DNA of 64,000 nt. Origin: Chaetoceros tenuissimus (taxonomy: Eukaryota > Bacillariophyta > Thalassiosirophyceae > Chaetocerotales > Chaetocerotaceae). The stretch covers positions 372,001 to 436,000 of the forward strand of contig BLLK01000062.1 in NCBI GenBank assembly GCA_021927905.1. The letters run 5' to 3'. Shown here one piece after another: positions 1-9,287 of this stretch. Below the pieces are notes generated by a model. It had not been told where the DNA came from and did no database searches. It saw only the letters and a list, made by a program, of their open reading frames with translations. Each line of letters starts with the position of its first letter. Position 1 is the first letter of the stretch. The position numbers and the translations under genes are program-made.

Positions 1-2704
1 GCGTGCTTCCTCGTCGTCGTCTGAGAAAATATTTCCTGGATTTACAATCACAAGTAGTGACCAATGAATATCTTTGTTGACAGGGACAAAAACATATTTC
101 TTCTCAAAGATATCAATATTCTTTTTGGCAGTCCAAGACTTGACTGATTCGACACCTTCCTCTTCAAGTTTCGTATAGAATTGAGTAGTGAATACATGGA
201 CTTGGTTTGAGACATTTCCCATGTTGTAGATAAGCCAACTGATCCAAAAATCAATAAGAGTATCATTGAGAAATTCTCCTGGTGACAATCTATCATAGTC
301 TTCTCCTCGAATAGTGATGATATGATTGTTCTGCTTTCCATTAGGAACCTTCTCCTTGATGGCTAGACGGATAAACATTGATTCATGGTTTTGTCCAATT
401 TTCCCATTGGGCTCATTGAGGTTGCTAGATACGGAGTCCAATTCCGTCTCTAGAAGTAACGAGGGGAAGACAAGAGCTGTTTCGTTCTCTTTACAAATAG
501 GTTTCAATGGTTTCTTGGCATTCAAAAGACTGACGATTTCTTCTCCGAGGTTTTCGTGAGTAAGCCGATTGTTGTCATTTACGAAATACATCCCTATTGT
601 AACATTTTCTTTCAACAATGTAATGAGACTTTCGAAATCGGTCTGACTGCTCGACTTAATGACAATATACCGCTTTGCAAGTTGCGTTGATTTGGTTGGA
701 GTGGTTTTTGGCATTGATTTGTAGTAATGTTTGTTGGAAGTAAAAGTGGTCAGTCCATTTTCTTTAGATGGTTTTGCGCGAAGAATGAGATAATAGTGAC
801 TACGAATATCATCCTCTGCCTCTTCTGTTGGCTCTATGATAGATTTCGAAACATAGTCTGGCTTTGGACTAAGAGATGTTGTCTCAACATTGTCAATTGA
901 CTCCCTTGAATTATCGTCTGCGATTTCCTCATTTGTACTTGATTTTGCTTCTTCGAAGTCGTCCTCAAAGTCTGGGCTTACAACCTTTCGACTTTGCTCC
1001 TCGTCCTCCTCGTCCTCTTCATCATCGATTGCAATTCTCTTCTTTTGCGCATTCAAATTTTTCTTCAAATCAGATCCATTATCATCATCACTGCTATCCG
1101 CCGATTCATTGGGATCATTTTCATTGCCATTGTATTCCTCTTTGCTCTCATCTGACTCTGCATCAATATTACTTTCAGTACCTAATTCATGACGATCGGG
1201 CATATAATAATGAATCTCCTCAATCTCCTTCACATCGATCCGCAACTTGCATTTGTGATCCAAATCAAGTTCAAACTTATTACACACAAAACTCAATTCC
1301 ATATTCTCAAAATAAACGCAATTCCCAATAGCAACCCTATTACATTCCACAAAACATTTTGAACCCCTAGACCGTGTCCTTGGAGAAATTCTCCTGCTAT
1401 AGTTTTCACATTCCTCTTGTTCCGTTCCAGTATTGTTGCGAATACTATGATTCAACTCTTGATTCACCTCTTGATTCAAGGAAGCAGCAATGGCAGCATC
1501 ATTGTCACAGCTGGGTGTAGGTTGCGGAGTCGGAATATCATCATCACTTTCTTCATCACTCGACAATTCAATCACTTCTTTTACATCTTTTCGTCTTGAT
1601 TTTCTTGTCGAAGAACGTGTCGATCTTCTTAAAGGAGACTTGTAGAGTGGTGATCCTGTCGAAGAGGTAATATCCTCATCAAGAAAATGACGTGATTGTG
1701 GTTTTGGCGAAGACTGCGGAGAAGTAACTTTATTTGTCTCGATATCCGTCTTCTTCGCTTTCTCCTTGGATGTGCTCTTCTTTCCCACGTTATCATTTCC
1801 AGCTTTTTCAGCAGTCTTGCTTATTTCAGCAGAATTCTGCTCCTTGATTTTCTTTTGCTTTTTTGATGACTTGGTTGATAAGATACCATCACCATTTCTC
1901 TTTGAATTAGTTAGCTTTGTACAGCTTTGCTTATCCCCATCCTCAGTCTTTTCTCCAAGTGCCTCCGAGTAAAGATTAAAACCTTGGTCAACTTTCTCCA
2001 TAGAGACATCATCATTATCGAGGTTGATCAGCTTATGTCTGCTATCTGGAATGACTTTACTTGCAATTTCCGATATGGCTGGGTAAACATTCTTCTCCTC
2101 ATCTTTAGTAGAGTCATCAGAGACGAGTTCGTTTTCATCTTCATGTCTGGCTTCATTTTTTCCATCATTTGCATTTTCTTCATCATTCTCATAATACATT
2201 GACGAGCCTTCATCTGAGTCAACAGTAAAGGCAACTATGATGGAATGATTCTGTCGTGCTCTCTGAAGCAAATCGTACAATGCGCTGTCATCATCGCAAT
2301 CGTACTTGTCAAGATTATCCCAATAATCTGCGACTCTGTCTCTTTCTTCTCTGTTTGCATCTGACTGAATTGTCCTGTAGAAATAATAGTCTCCATTGAA
2401 CCCAACAATAACTCTGGCATTTCTCTGGTCGGGATATTTCTTGAGAAGCTTCAATATATTGATTTGGAATGCTAGGTCGTCTGCACAGTGCAGATAATAA
2501 CCAGATTAATTACAAGTCTCTGGCATAAATTTATATGTATCTTGACATGTACAAATCATAACAATGGTACTTACAACTGTCTGGCACCTGTATCCAGCAC
2601 TTTTGATCTTCTAGCTTGAAGGTTTTGCCAAGTTTCACACAAGATGAATTGTATTCGTTGCCTTCTTCTTCACTACTGGCATCCATTGGCTCCGGCCTAG
2701 TCAT
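1..2704 (-). CDS. SUMO-specific cysteine protease, ULP2/SENP6-7-like (C-terminus off the window)
   Basis: I read this gene on the minus strand from an ATG at 2704, through a 94-base intron (2481..2574, GTAAGT donor, TGTGCAG acceptor), to the window edge: 870 residues without a stop. Residues 1 to about 770 are acidic and low in complexity, with basic and Ser-rich stretches and a likely SUMO-interaction motif (VIELSS followed by Asp/Glu). The last 95 or so residues match the first half of a C48 (Ulp1-type) peptidase domain: LSPGEFLNDTLIDFW, then Phe and Trp positions typical of the fold, then NKDIHWSLLVI with the catalytic His. The catalytic Asp, Gln and Cys should lie beyond base 1. The long N-terminal part favours ULP2/SENP6-7 over ULP1. 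Such enzymes remove SUMO chains in the nucleus. The family call is secure; the exact start is less so. Confidence 0.82.
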
Positions 2705-3277
2705 GCCTGCTACCGCCTCTGATGCTGGTATATTTACTTTTTCAAACTATGCTTATGCTCCAAGATCTGCTAGGACTTGATGCTAATGACAACATATGTA
2801 GATGGAAAACGCTGTCACGCTGTTTTTCAGTGATGCTACTTGCCACGATGTCAAAGGCTAAATTTATGAAACAAGGACAACTATCTCTTTCGTCATTGGT
2901 CCTTTTCCTCGATGTCTTTTGCGTACCCTCTGAGATTTGTCGATTGTGATGAAATTCAAATACAAATTTTTAATCTTAAAGAGAAGTAGTTCAAAATCAG
3001 AATAAGCGCATTCATCTAACTCATTCAAAGAGGCAACAGGGAACAAAGAAGGGGGAGAAACAACGATTCTTAAACTTCATACAGTAAAGTACAATGCTAT
3101 TTACTATTATATCTATGCTTTTTCCTCTAGAAAAAAAAATCGTATTCTCCCGTAATAACTACTTTATAATAGTAACCAAAGGAACTATCGTAGAAACATT
3201 TTGTTATTTCTTCTTCCTTCATGTTTACATTCCACAGAAGGTGCCGCCTAATTATTTCCCATACAATTCCCACTCGT
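2705..3277. other. Intergenic, no gene seen
   Basis: This stretch lies between the SUMO protease start and the 3' end of the next minus-strand gene. Short open frames occur on both strands, but none shows composition or motifs of a real protein. It probably holds the protease promoter and the downstream gene's terminator region. Confidence 0.5.
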
Positions 3278-4345
3278 CTATCTTGATTGATACTCAAAGT
3301 AATTTCGAGACAAGAGAAGCTTCAGTTCTATCCCAACTGAATTCCCAGTGAGGCTTTGTGACAACTTTTGTAATTTGGATTTGCTCATTGTTCCCAAGTT
3401 ACATTTGTACATTAAAAGACACGATAGTTCGTCTAGCAATGATGTTATTGTTTCATTTTCAGTAATATGAGCAATAGACTCAAAAAGAATTGGCAAAACG
3501 ACATCAATCATATGATTTCCAAGCGCATCTGACGCATATGTTCCTACAAATCTATTTACAGCTCGAAGCATTTCGGACCTGGTAAAGTCCTTCAATTGCT
3601 CCAGTATTGCTTGTGATGGAGCATGATTCATCCATTCTTGCTCTGTCCAATCCTTGATTTGTTTTGTATATTGCGGAGTCGCAACTAATTTCCCTAGCAA
3701 CACGCGGTTCTTCTCCGTCAACATGCCATCTTGTTCATTCTTTTCTATATCTTTATTTTCTTTCTCTTTTTGGATCAGATCTACCTCTTTTCCATCGCGA
3801 TTCTCAGCACTAGTTGACTTGTAAGATATATTAGTTTCTACACCAGGTATCCATTCTGATAAAAGTGGAGGATGAAATAGATCTGTCAAAGGTATGGAAA
3901 TATCTGGAAGATCCAAATCAACAGACCTTTTCTCGTCATTGTAACAGGGTAGAACTATGGAACTTTCAAATGTATTCTCTTCACTTCTAGTTCTTTTTCG
4001 TGAACTCTTTAGATAGCTCCTATTCACTAATTCAGCTGAATCTCTCACAATGTTTGAAGAAGCCTTGTCTATGAACAAAGTTGGATGCGGCGTCATTATT
4101 TGAAAATTGACTTGATAACTTTTATTTTCTGATACATGTAGTTTCTGCCCGAAACTATGTACTGCGATGTCATCTTTTTCATTCATTGCATCAGGGTCTG
4201 CTGACTTTAGTTTCATTTCTATTTCGTTGAGGATATCACGTTCTAACTTCTCTTGGTTATCAAAATCACTAGTATTAGCGTTCTTCTTCACTAATGATTG
4301 GAACGATGTCCAAGAAGATATGTTTTCCAACTCATCGATCGCCAT
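3278..4345 (-). CDS. Unknown protein, 355 residues
   Basis: A single-exon open frame with a clear ATG at 4345. I do not recognise the family. The N-terminal half is polar, with a basic patch near residue 117 (SSRKRTRSEE) that could be a nuclear localisation signal, followed by a Pro-rich segment with SIPLTDLFHPPLLSEWIPG. The C-terminal third is rich in Leu and predicted helical, and looks like a small folded helical domain. It lies between two other minus-strand genes, with 378 bases to the kinase gene upstream. Codon use looks normal for the window. Probably a conserved diatom nuclear protein, but no function can be assigned. Confidence 0.65.
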   Translation of the reverse strand: MAIDELENISSWTSFQSLVKKNANTSDFDNQEKLERDILNEIEMKLKSADPDAMNEKDDIAVHSFGQKLHVSENKSYQVNFQIMTPHPTLFIDKASSNIVRDSAELVNRSYLKSSRKRTRSEENTFESSIVLPCYNDEKRSVDLDLPDISIPLTDLFHPPLLSEWIPGVETNISYKSTSAENRDGKEVDLIQKEKENKDIEKNEQDGMLTEKNRVLLGKLVATPQYTKQIKDWTEQEWMNHAPSQAILEQLKDFTRSEMLRAVNRFVGTYASDALGNHMIDVVLPILFESIAHITENETITSLLDELSCLLMYKCNLGTMSKSKLQKLSQSLTGNSVGIELKLLLSRNYFEYQSR

Positions 4346-4723
4346 TTTACTTTCAATAGATGAATGAGAGAATATTTATCGTGTACTAAAGATGAGAAGT
4401 TACGTCTATGTGTCTACAAAAACAATCCAATAAAATGTGCTGTGTTTTGGCGCTTTGTGTGGGGTGTCGAATGAAAAATAGACAATGACGGCGGATCAAA
4501 GATGAGGCTTCTACAAACTCCCAACCCTATAAAGATTATCATCCAATGACGACCGATGTAATAACATCACGAAATAATGTAGATTTGGTCTTTTTTCTAT
4601 ATTTACACGACCAACATAGCACTAACAATCAATCACGGGGAATACTTTACGTAAGCAAATACTTATAGATACATTTTTAAAAATTATTCAATACTGCAAA
4701 CTGCCGGCTAATTATAAGTACAT
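4346..4723. promoter_or_regulatory. Intergenic with two TGACG-type motifs
   Basis: This is the 5' flank of the unknown gene starting at 4345 and the 3' flank of the kinase gene. It contains GACAATGACGGCGGAT at 4481 and CCAATGACGACCGATG at 4543, both about 140 to 200 bases upstream of the gene start. The same core, in the opposite orientation, occurs upstream of the CAP-D3 gene (19382, 19441) and the HSF/SANT/RING gene (22854). TGACG is a bZIP-type core. A regulatory role is inference. Confidence 0.35.
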
Positions 4724-7120
4724 TCAATATAAAAAGTTATGACTCATCCAAGGATGGCTCAAAACTTGATCTATATTCAAACGTTCCGTAGGATCAGGAT
4801 TCAGCATTGCAACAATTATATCCCGACTCTCAGCAGTTGTTTGAGATGGAAAGAACCATTTAGGACCCAGATCAGATACATCCCTCTCTGCATTGACTGG
4901 ACCCAATGCCGCCTTTGCACTGGCTCGTCTTCCACCCAATCTTCTAGCTTCCTTGTACCACTTTGTGAAGGATTGATATCTTGGACATCTTAATAGATCC
5001 TCTCCGAATGGAAGAGACTTGAAAAGCATTGCATATAAAATAACTCCCGCACTCCACACATCTGCTTTTGTTCCATCGTATCCGTTTGCGCTCGTAATAC
5101 TGCTGTCGTCGCCTTGTGTAATGATTTCAGGTGCGACGTAGTGAGGAGATCCGACAACTGATGTCATTCTATTCATTGCACTCGATGCATGGTATGCATC
5201 ATTGGTAGGTTGAAAGCATTCATTAATCTGTTCTACACTTCCACATGTCAACAATGATAATGCACTCTTCCCGATGGACTGCAGTGTCAATTTCTTTTCA
5301 AACAGAGGAGATAGTCCAGTGACGGGACCTGGTGATCTTGGAGTTTTGCGATTTGGGGACATCATTTTATCGTAATTCAAATTTGCATCGTCCTCACCAT
5401 TGAGCGAAAACGTAGACGATAATCCAAAATCGGCAATCTTCAAAGTGCAATTACCGTCAGATTCATTGTGCACCAACAAGTTTTCTGGTTTCAAATCACG
5501 ATGGGCAATTCCATTCATGTGGCAGTATGAAATCCCCGCAGACAATTCCTTGAAGTACTTTTGCATAGCATATTCATTCTTCTCAGCTTCAGTCAATAGC
5601 TCCACTGGATCGTTCACAATATTTTGTGTAGCAGTATTGGAACTAATCAAATCAAAAAGCTCACCACCTCTGACAATCTCTAGAACCAAAAACATTGTAG
5701 ATTTAGACTCCTGAATGAGTTCCATAACTTCAAACAAATGAACGACGTTTTTATGCCTTCCAATTCTCATCATATTTCGAATTTCTTTTGTAACAGCACG
5801 TCTTTGACGAAGCCAGCGAATATAACGAGGTGGAACAGCAGGAACTGTAATATATGCATTCAATTCCTCACAGAATTCAACAGTCTTTTGCGCATTAGCT
5901 GCACGATAAAGCCCAGACTTTTTGAGCCAATCCCGATCATATGTAAAGGAATTGTCTGGATTTCTATTTTCATCAATCTCTTCAGAGGCACTGTTTCCAT
6001 TTACCCGTTCAATGGAATCCATCATTGTTTCAAATTCCTGTTCCGAGGATCCAAAAGGCGCATGACCCCAGATTTCAATACAGCGAACAAGTGGTAACTC
6101 CATGAGAGTATTCTTGACAGGATCAATATATGCAGCAATGATACTCAATCTGATTCCATTATCTTTGGTTCCTTGTATTTCTTGTAGGTTTCCATTGGAT
6201 TGTTCTTTAATGGACCGTAAAGACTTTGCACTTCTACTACCAGGATTAACGAGCCACCAAACATGTTCTTCCGTCATGGGTTTCATCCCCTTTTGAACTT
6301 CAGTACTCATGGGTTTCCCTTTCTTAATAACTGTAGCGGAAGCACATTGTTGCTGCGAAGCCAACCGAAATCCGACAGGATTCAATATTTTAATGGCAAC
6401 CGTTTCATCCTTCATCAAATCTTTGACAGGCGACGCTGTCTTGGATCCACTCCTGATTTCTTCTTCTAGCTTCAAATCATTGACTTGAGAATCAGTCACT
6501 GGAACTTGAGCATAACAGCAGCCATTATCATAATCTGCACTAGTTGCTGAATGTAAGGTATTATTCACCAGACTATTATTTCTCCGAATGCCATAGTCCA
6601 TAAACGCCGGTCTTGTCGGATATTCATGAGCAGGACGGAGTCGTCTTCCTTCATAAACCACACCAGCAACTCCACCCCCGAGATAATTTCCTACCCTGTA
6701 TACTGGAACCCCATCGACTTTGATGGAGCTCCCATCGTAAAAATCAACTCTACGACAGAATCCATCCCGTTCCGTTTCATTATGTATTTTCTTGAATGTG
6801 ATTTTCGGTGAGGCTGTAGTTAGAGGGGACATGGCTTGATCCGATTCTTCGTGTGAATCATAGGTACGAACTTTGGGCGTCACGACTACATTCTCCACAT
6901 CGGAGTTTGTAGTAGACGTTGATATTTTTCTAGCTGCTGGAACAGGACTTGGGGATTGTACCTTGGATGATTTCTTGGGGAGGAGATTTTTAAAGTTGAA
7001 GCTTTTCTTTGGAGTTGCGGATCTTACATTTCTTTTTTCTTCTTTTTGACGGCCTTGTGATGCACTTCTTCCTCTTATTCCTGAGAATCTCCGTGTATTG
7101 GTTCTAGATTCCCTTGCCAT
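4724..7120 (-). CDS. Serine/threonine protein kinase with large insertions
   Basis: A 798-residue single-exon protein. The first 140 residues are basic and Ser/Pro-rich. The kinase domain follows: Gly-rich loop GGGVAGVVYEG near 148, VAIK lysine near 243, alpha-C Glu near 445, HRDLKPENLL near 539, DFG near 563, APE near 662, and DVWSAGVILYAML near 686. All the main catalytic residues are present, so it should be active. The general pattern is CAMK/SNF1-like. Three insertions stand out: about 80 residues between the Gly loop and the lysine, about 200 between the lysine and alpha-C (including HVWWLVNPGS and GIRLSIIAAYID), and about 95 between DFG and APE. The total is about 250 residues longer than a minimal kinase plus tail. 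The start is the only good ATG, next to a basic N-terminus. Its substrate is unknown. Confidence 0.85.
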   Translation of the reverse strand: MARESRTNTRRFSGIRGRSASQGRQKEEKRNVRSATPKKSFNFKNLLPKKSSKVQSPSPVPAARKISTSTTNSDVENVVVTPKVRTYDSHEESDQAMSPLTTASPKITFKKIHNETERDGFCRRVDFYDGSSIKVDGVPVYRVGNYLGGGVAGVVYEGRRLRPAHEYPTRPAFMDYGIRRNNSLVNNTLHSATSADYDNGCCYAQVPVTDSQVNDLKLEEEIRSGSKTASPVKDLMKDETVAIKILNPVGFRLASQQQCASATVIKKGKPMSTEVQKGMKPMTEEHVWWLVNPGSRSAKSLRSIKEQSNGNLQEIQGTKDNGIRLSIIAAYIDPVKNTLMELPLVRCIEIWGHAPFGSSEQEFETMMDSIERVNGNSASEEIDENRNPDNSFTYDRDWLKKSGLYRAANAQKTVEFCEELNAYITVPAVPPRYIRWLRQRRAVTKEIRNMMRIGRHKNVVHLFEVMELIQESKSTMFLVLEIVRGGELFDLISSNTATQNIVNDPVELLTEAEKNEYAMQKYFKELSAGISYCHMNGIAHRDLKPENLLVHNESDGNCTLKIADFGLSSTFSLNGEDDANLNYDKMMSPNRKTPRSPGPVTGLSPLFEKKLTLQSIGKSALSLLTCGSVEQINECFQPTNDAYHASSAMNRMTSVVGSPHYVAPEIITQGDDSSITSANGYDGTKADVWSAGVILYAMLFKSLPFGEDLLRCPRYQSFTKWYKEARRLGGRRASAKAALGPVNAERDVSDLGPKWFFPSQTTAESRDIIVAMLNPDPTERLNIDQVLSHPWMSHNFLY

Positions 7121-7814
7121 TGTTGTTGCTAGTCTCTAGTTTAGTTATGGGTCTTTACCAAAGCAAGTTATATAATATATATTATGTGTTTAGGTTTGGC
7201 TTGTCTTTCTTATTTCTCGCTTTTGCTACAATTAATTAGGAGTTGGTACGCAACTGAATCAACAAGACCAGACAGGAGATGCAATTGGTATTTTTGGCAA
7301 ATAGGATTGATTCTCTTATCGTTGTGAAACAAGACCTCGATGTATGTTTTGTTAGTTTTGTTCTTCCTGTCGCGAGCAGTGCTCTTTACGGAATTCAACG
7401 TAGTCAGTCGTGCTATTGAATTAGACAAGAGTCATTTAGTTTCCACTTTAAAATTTGTATTCATAGCCAAATAAATAAAATTCAAATAGAGCTGTTTTGG
7501 TACATACTCAGCTAAAAGTACGTACGAGCATATCTTTCATCTTTTTTGCAGATGCTGCACAACGAGCATCTTCTTTCATCTCATGATCTACAACTCTACA
7601 CATAATTGCATCTCTACTCTCTTGACAAACTTCACATTTGAATCAAGATCATTGTCAATCTTTCTGATATCAAGGTAAGTCACCAAACTAATGGCGAGAA
7701 TGGCGATTGCACCAACAGCACGGTCATATTCAATTCCTCCTTCTTTGTTCAAAATTTATGTGTCATTTTCTCATCTTCTTTGCCTACCTCTTTCATCTCA
7801 CAAAGCCTACCAAC
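7121..7814. promoter_or_regulatory. Divergent intergenic region
   Basis: This region separates the kinase gene (minus) from the repeat-protein gene (plus), so it probably serves as a bidirectional promoter. An AT-only run around 7167..7187 (TTATATAATATATATTATG) is TATA-like and lies about 50 bases upstream of the kinase ATG. A consensus donor (AAGGTAAGT) at about 7674 suggests a 5'-UTR or first-exon intron for the plus-strand gene. A 72-residue minus-strand frame at 7210..7428 has no recognisable features and I do not call it a gene. Confidence 0.4.
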
Positions 7815-8750
7815 ATGAGACTTTTAGACACCGTTTATTTCATGTTCTGCTTTTACTGCCTGAATGAAAAACTTTCTATCGCTGTGGATGTCAATCCAGC
7901 ACAGAGACCGGACGAGATGGTGGCTCCAGCACCTGCTCCGCTACAGCAGGGATCAAAGAGATCTGGAGGACAGAGACCAAGAATTGTGGCAAGAAAGGAA
8001 TCTGCTCCTCTAGTAGAGCAGGGATCAAAGAGATCCGGAGGACAGAGACCAAGAATTGTGGCAAGAAAGGAATCTGCTCCTCTAGTAGAGCAGGGATCAA
8101 AGAGATCTGGAGGACAGAGACCAAGAATTGTGGCAAGAAAGGAATCTGCTCCTCTAGTAGAGGGACAGAGTCTGGAGGAGATGGTGGCTCCAGCACCTGC
8201 TCCGCTACAGCAGGGATCAAAGAGATCTGGAGGACAGAGACCAAGAATTGTGGCAAGAAAGGAATCTGCTCCTCTAGTAGAGGGACAGAGTCCGGAGGAG
8301 ATGGCGGCTCAAGCACCTGCTCCGCTACAGCAGGGATCAAAGAGATCTGCAATACAGAGACCAAGAATTGTGGCAAGAAAGGAATCTGCTCCTCTAGTAG
8401 AGCAGGGATCAAAGAGATCTGCAATACAGAGACCAAGAATTGTGTCAAGAAAGGAATCTGCTCCTCTAGTAGAGGGACAGAGTCTGGAGGAGATGGTGGC
8501 TCCAGCACCTGCTCCGCTACAGCAGGGATCAAAGAGATCTGGAGAACAGAGACCAAGGATTGTTGCCAAGAAGACACTGGTGGCTCAGGCAATGGTAAAA
8601 AAGAAATCTGCTCCGCTACAGGGACAGAGATCAAAGCTGGCAAGAAACTCGACTGGTACTCCAACTCAAAACCTACATGGAAATCCGTCCGCTGAAGATG
8701 TAACCGAGATGGATATCATCTCCCATGAAATGAGTACTTGTTCATTGTAG
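7815..8750 (+). CDS. Secreted or surface tandem-repeat protein rich in Arg, Lys, Ser, Gln
   Basis: From the ATG at 7815 this encodes 311 residues. The first 26 or so (MRLLDTVYFMFCFYCL...) resemble a signal peptide. The body is seven copies of a 24-residue core containing KRSGGQRPRIVARKESAP; some copies are preceded by a 16-residue spacer ending EEMVAPAPAPLQ. The copies differ by few residues (GG/AI/GE, ARK/SRK), so the array is young or homogenised. The C-terminal 60 residues are non-repetitive. The highly basic, Ser-rich, repeated composition after a signal peptide recalls diatom silaffin-like or cell-wall proteins, but that is only analogy. A start at 7758 or an upstream spliced exon (donor near 7674) is also possible. 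A long antisense frame over the array is a side effect of the repeats. Confidence 0.6.
   Translation: MRLLDTVYFMFCFYCLNEKLSIAVDVNPAQRPDEMVAPAPAPLQQGSKRSGGQRPRIVARKESAPLVEQGSKRSGGQRPRIVARKESAPLVEQGSKRSGGQRPRIVARKESAPLVEGQSLEEMVAPAPAPLQQGSKRSGGQRPRIVARKESAPLVEGQSPEEMAAQAPAPLQQGSKRSAIQRPRIVARKESAPLVEQGSKRSAIQRPRIVSRKESAPLVEGQSLEEMVAPAPAPLQQGSKRSGEQRPRIVAKKTLVAQAMVKKKSAPLQGQRSKLARNSTGTPTQNLHGNPSAEDVTEMDIISHEMSTCSL
7930..8570 (+). repeat. In-frame minisatellite, 72-base core in seven copies
   Basis: A 72-base unit (24 codons) recurs seven times within the secreted-protein gene. Four copies are extended by a 48-base spacer encoding a Pro/Ala-rich segment, giving alternating 72- and 120-base periods. 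All lengths are multiples of three, so changes in copy number keep the frame. Copies are almost identical at the nucleotide level, which suggests recent slippage or unequal exchange. Confidence 0.9.
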
Positions 8751-9004
8751 TACCTCATATGAGACAGTTTCAATCTTTTCGTATATGTAAACGTGCATTA
8801 CTTGGATTTAGGTAGATACCAATTGATAGGATGTCGTTACGACAAAGTTTGTAGAGTATAGGCTTTTTGAATTGTATTTTAAAAGAAATTTACTCCTCTT
8901 CTGATTCGTAGTCTGTCTTATACAATGCCTGCAGTTTTCAACTATACAATTCTTTTGTTCGAAGCTTTCTATCGCAACATTCTGTATGCTATGATCTAAT
9001 CCAA

Positions 9005-9245
9005 TTCCTAAAGGAACTTCAAATCTTTGCCAAACAATTTTAGGAGCATCCATTTTGACCCTGAAACAAGTGACTATGACTACAAATGCGCAAAATCTCT
9101 TTCATCCAAAGGTACAGACTTGATCTCTAATATCTCATTCGCTAAATTTGGAATGAGCGGTTGATAAAGAAGAACAAAATGACGCAAAGTCTCCATTGGC
9201 GCATACAAAACAGTTGTCATATGTTCTGGATCCATCTTCTCCAAA
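9005..9245 (-). pseudogene. C-terminal fragment of a methionyl-tRNA synthetase gene, decayed
   Basis: The minus strand from 9245 reads ALEKMDPEHMTTVLYAPMET and continues with LRHFVLLYQPLIPN, the pattern of the MetRS anticodon-binding domain (leucine-rich helix, then QP-I-P). After ERDFAHL there are two stops (TAG, TAG). One frame away the text continues MDAPKIVWQRFEVP, the usual MetRS C-terminal ending (APK/V-F-RFEVP). No catalytic domain (HIGH, KMSKS) is present in the neighbourhood, so this is an orphan tail: two stops and one frameshift in about 240 bases. It lies just downstream of the RING/HA gene on the same strand. Identification rests on motif memory and needs alignment. Confidence 0.5.
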
Positions 9246-9287
9246 GCCCGAGATCCTTAAACAAATTTAAGGTATGAAAAGTCCCCA

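Noticed and set aside
876-1331. Overlapping plus-strand frames in the first 2.4 kb
   Set aside because: They are antisense shadows of the SUMO protease gene, which is open for 870 residues on the minus strand and carries a recognised domain.
7891-8664. A 257-residue antisense frame over the basic repeat protein
   Set aside because: The repeat unit happens to lack stops on that strand, so openness is multiplied by copy number. The plus strand has a signal peptide and a plausible start.
8808-9053. An 81-residue minus-strand gene
   Set aside because: Its first part reads as the continuation of the decayed MetRS tail in another frame, so I treat it as part of the pseudogene.
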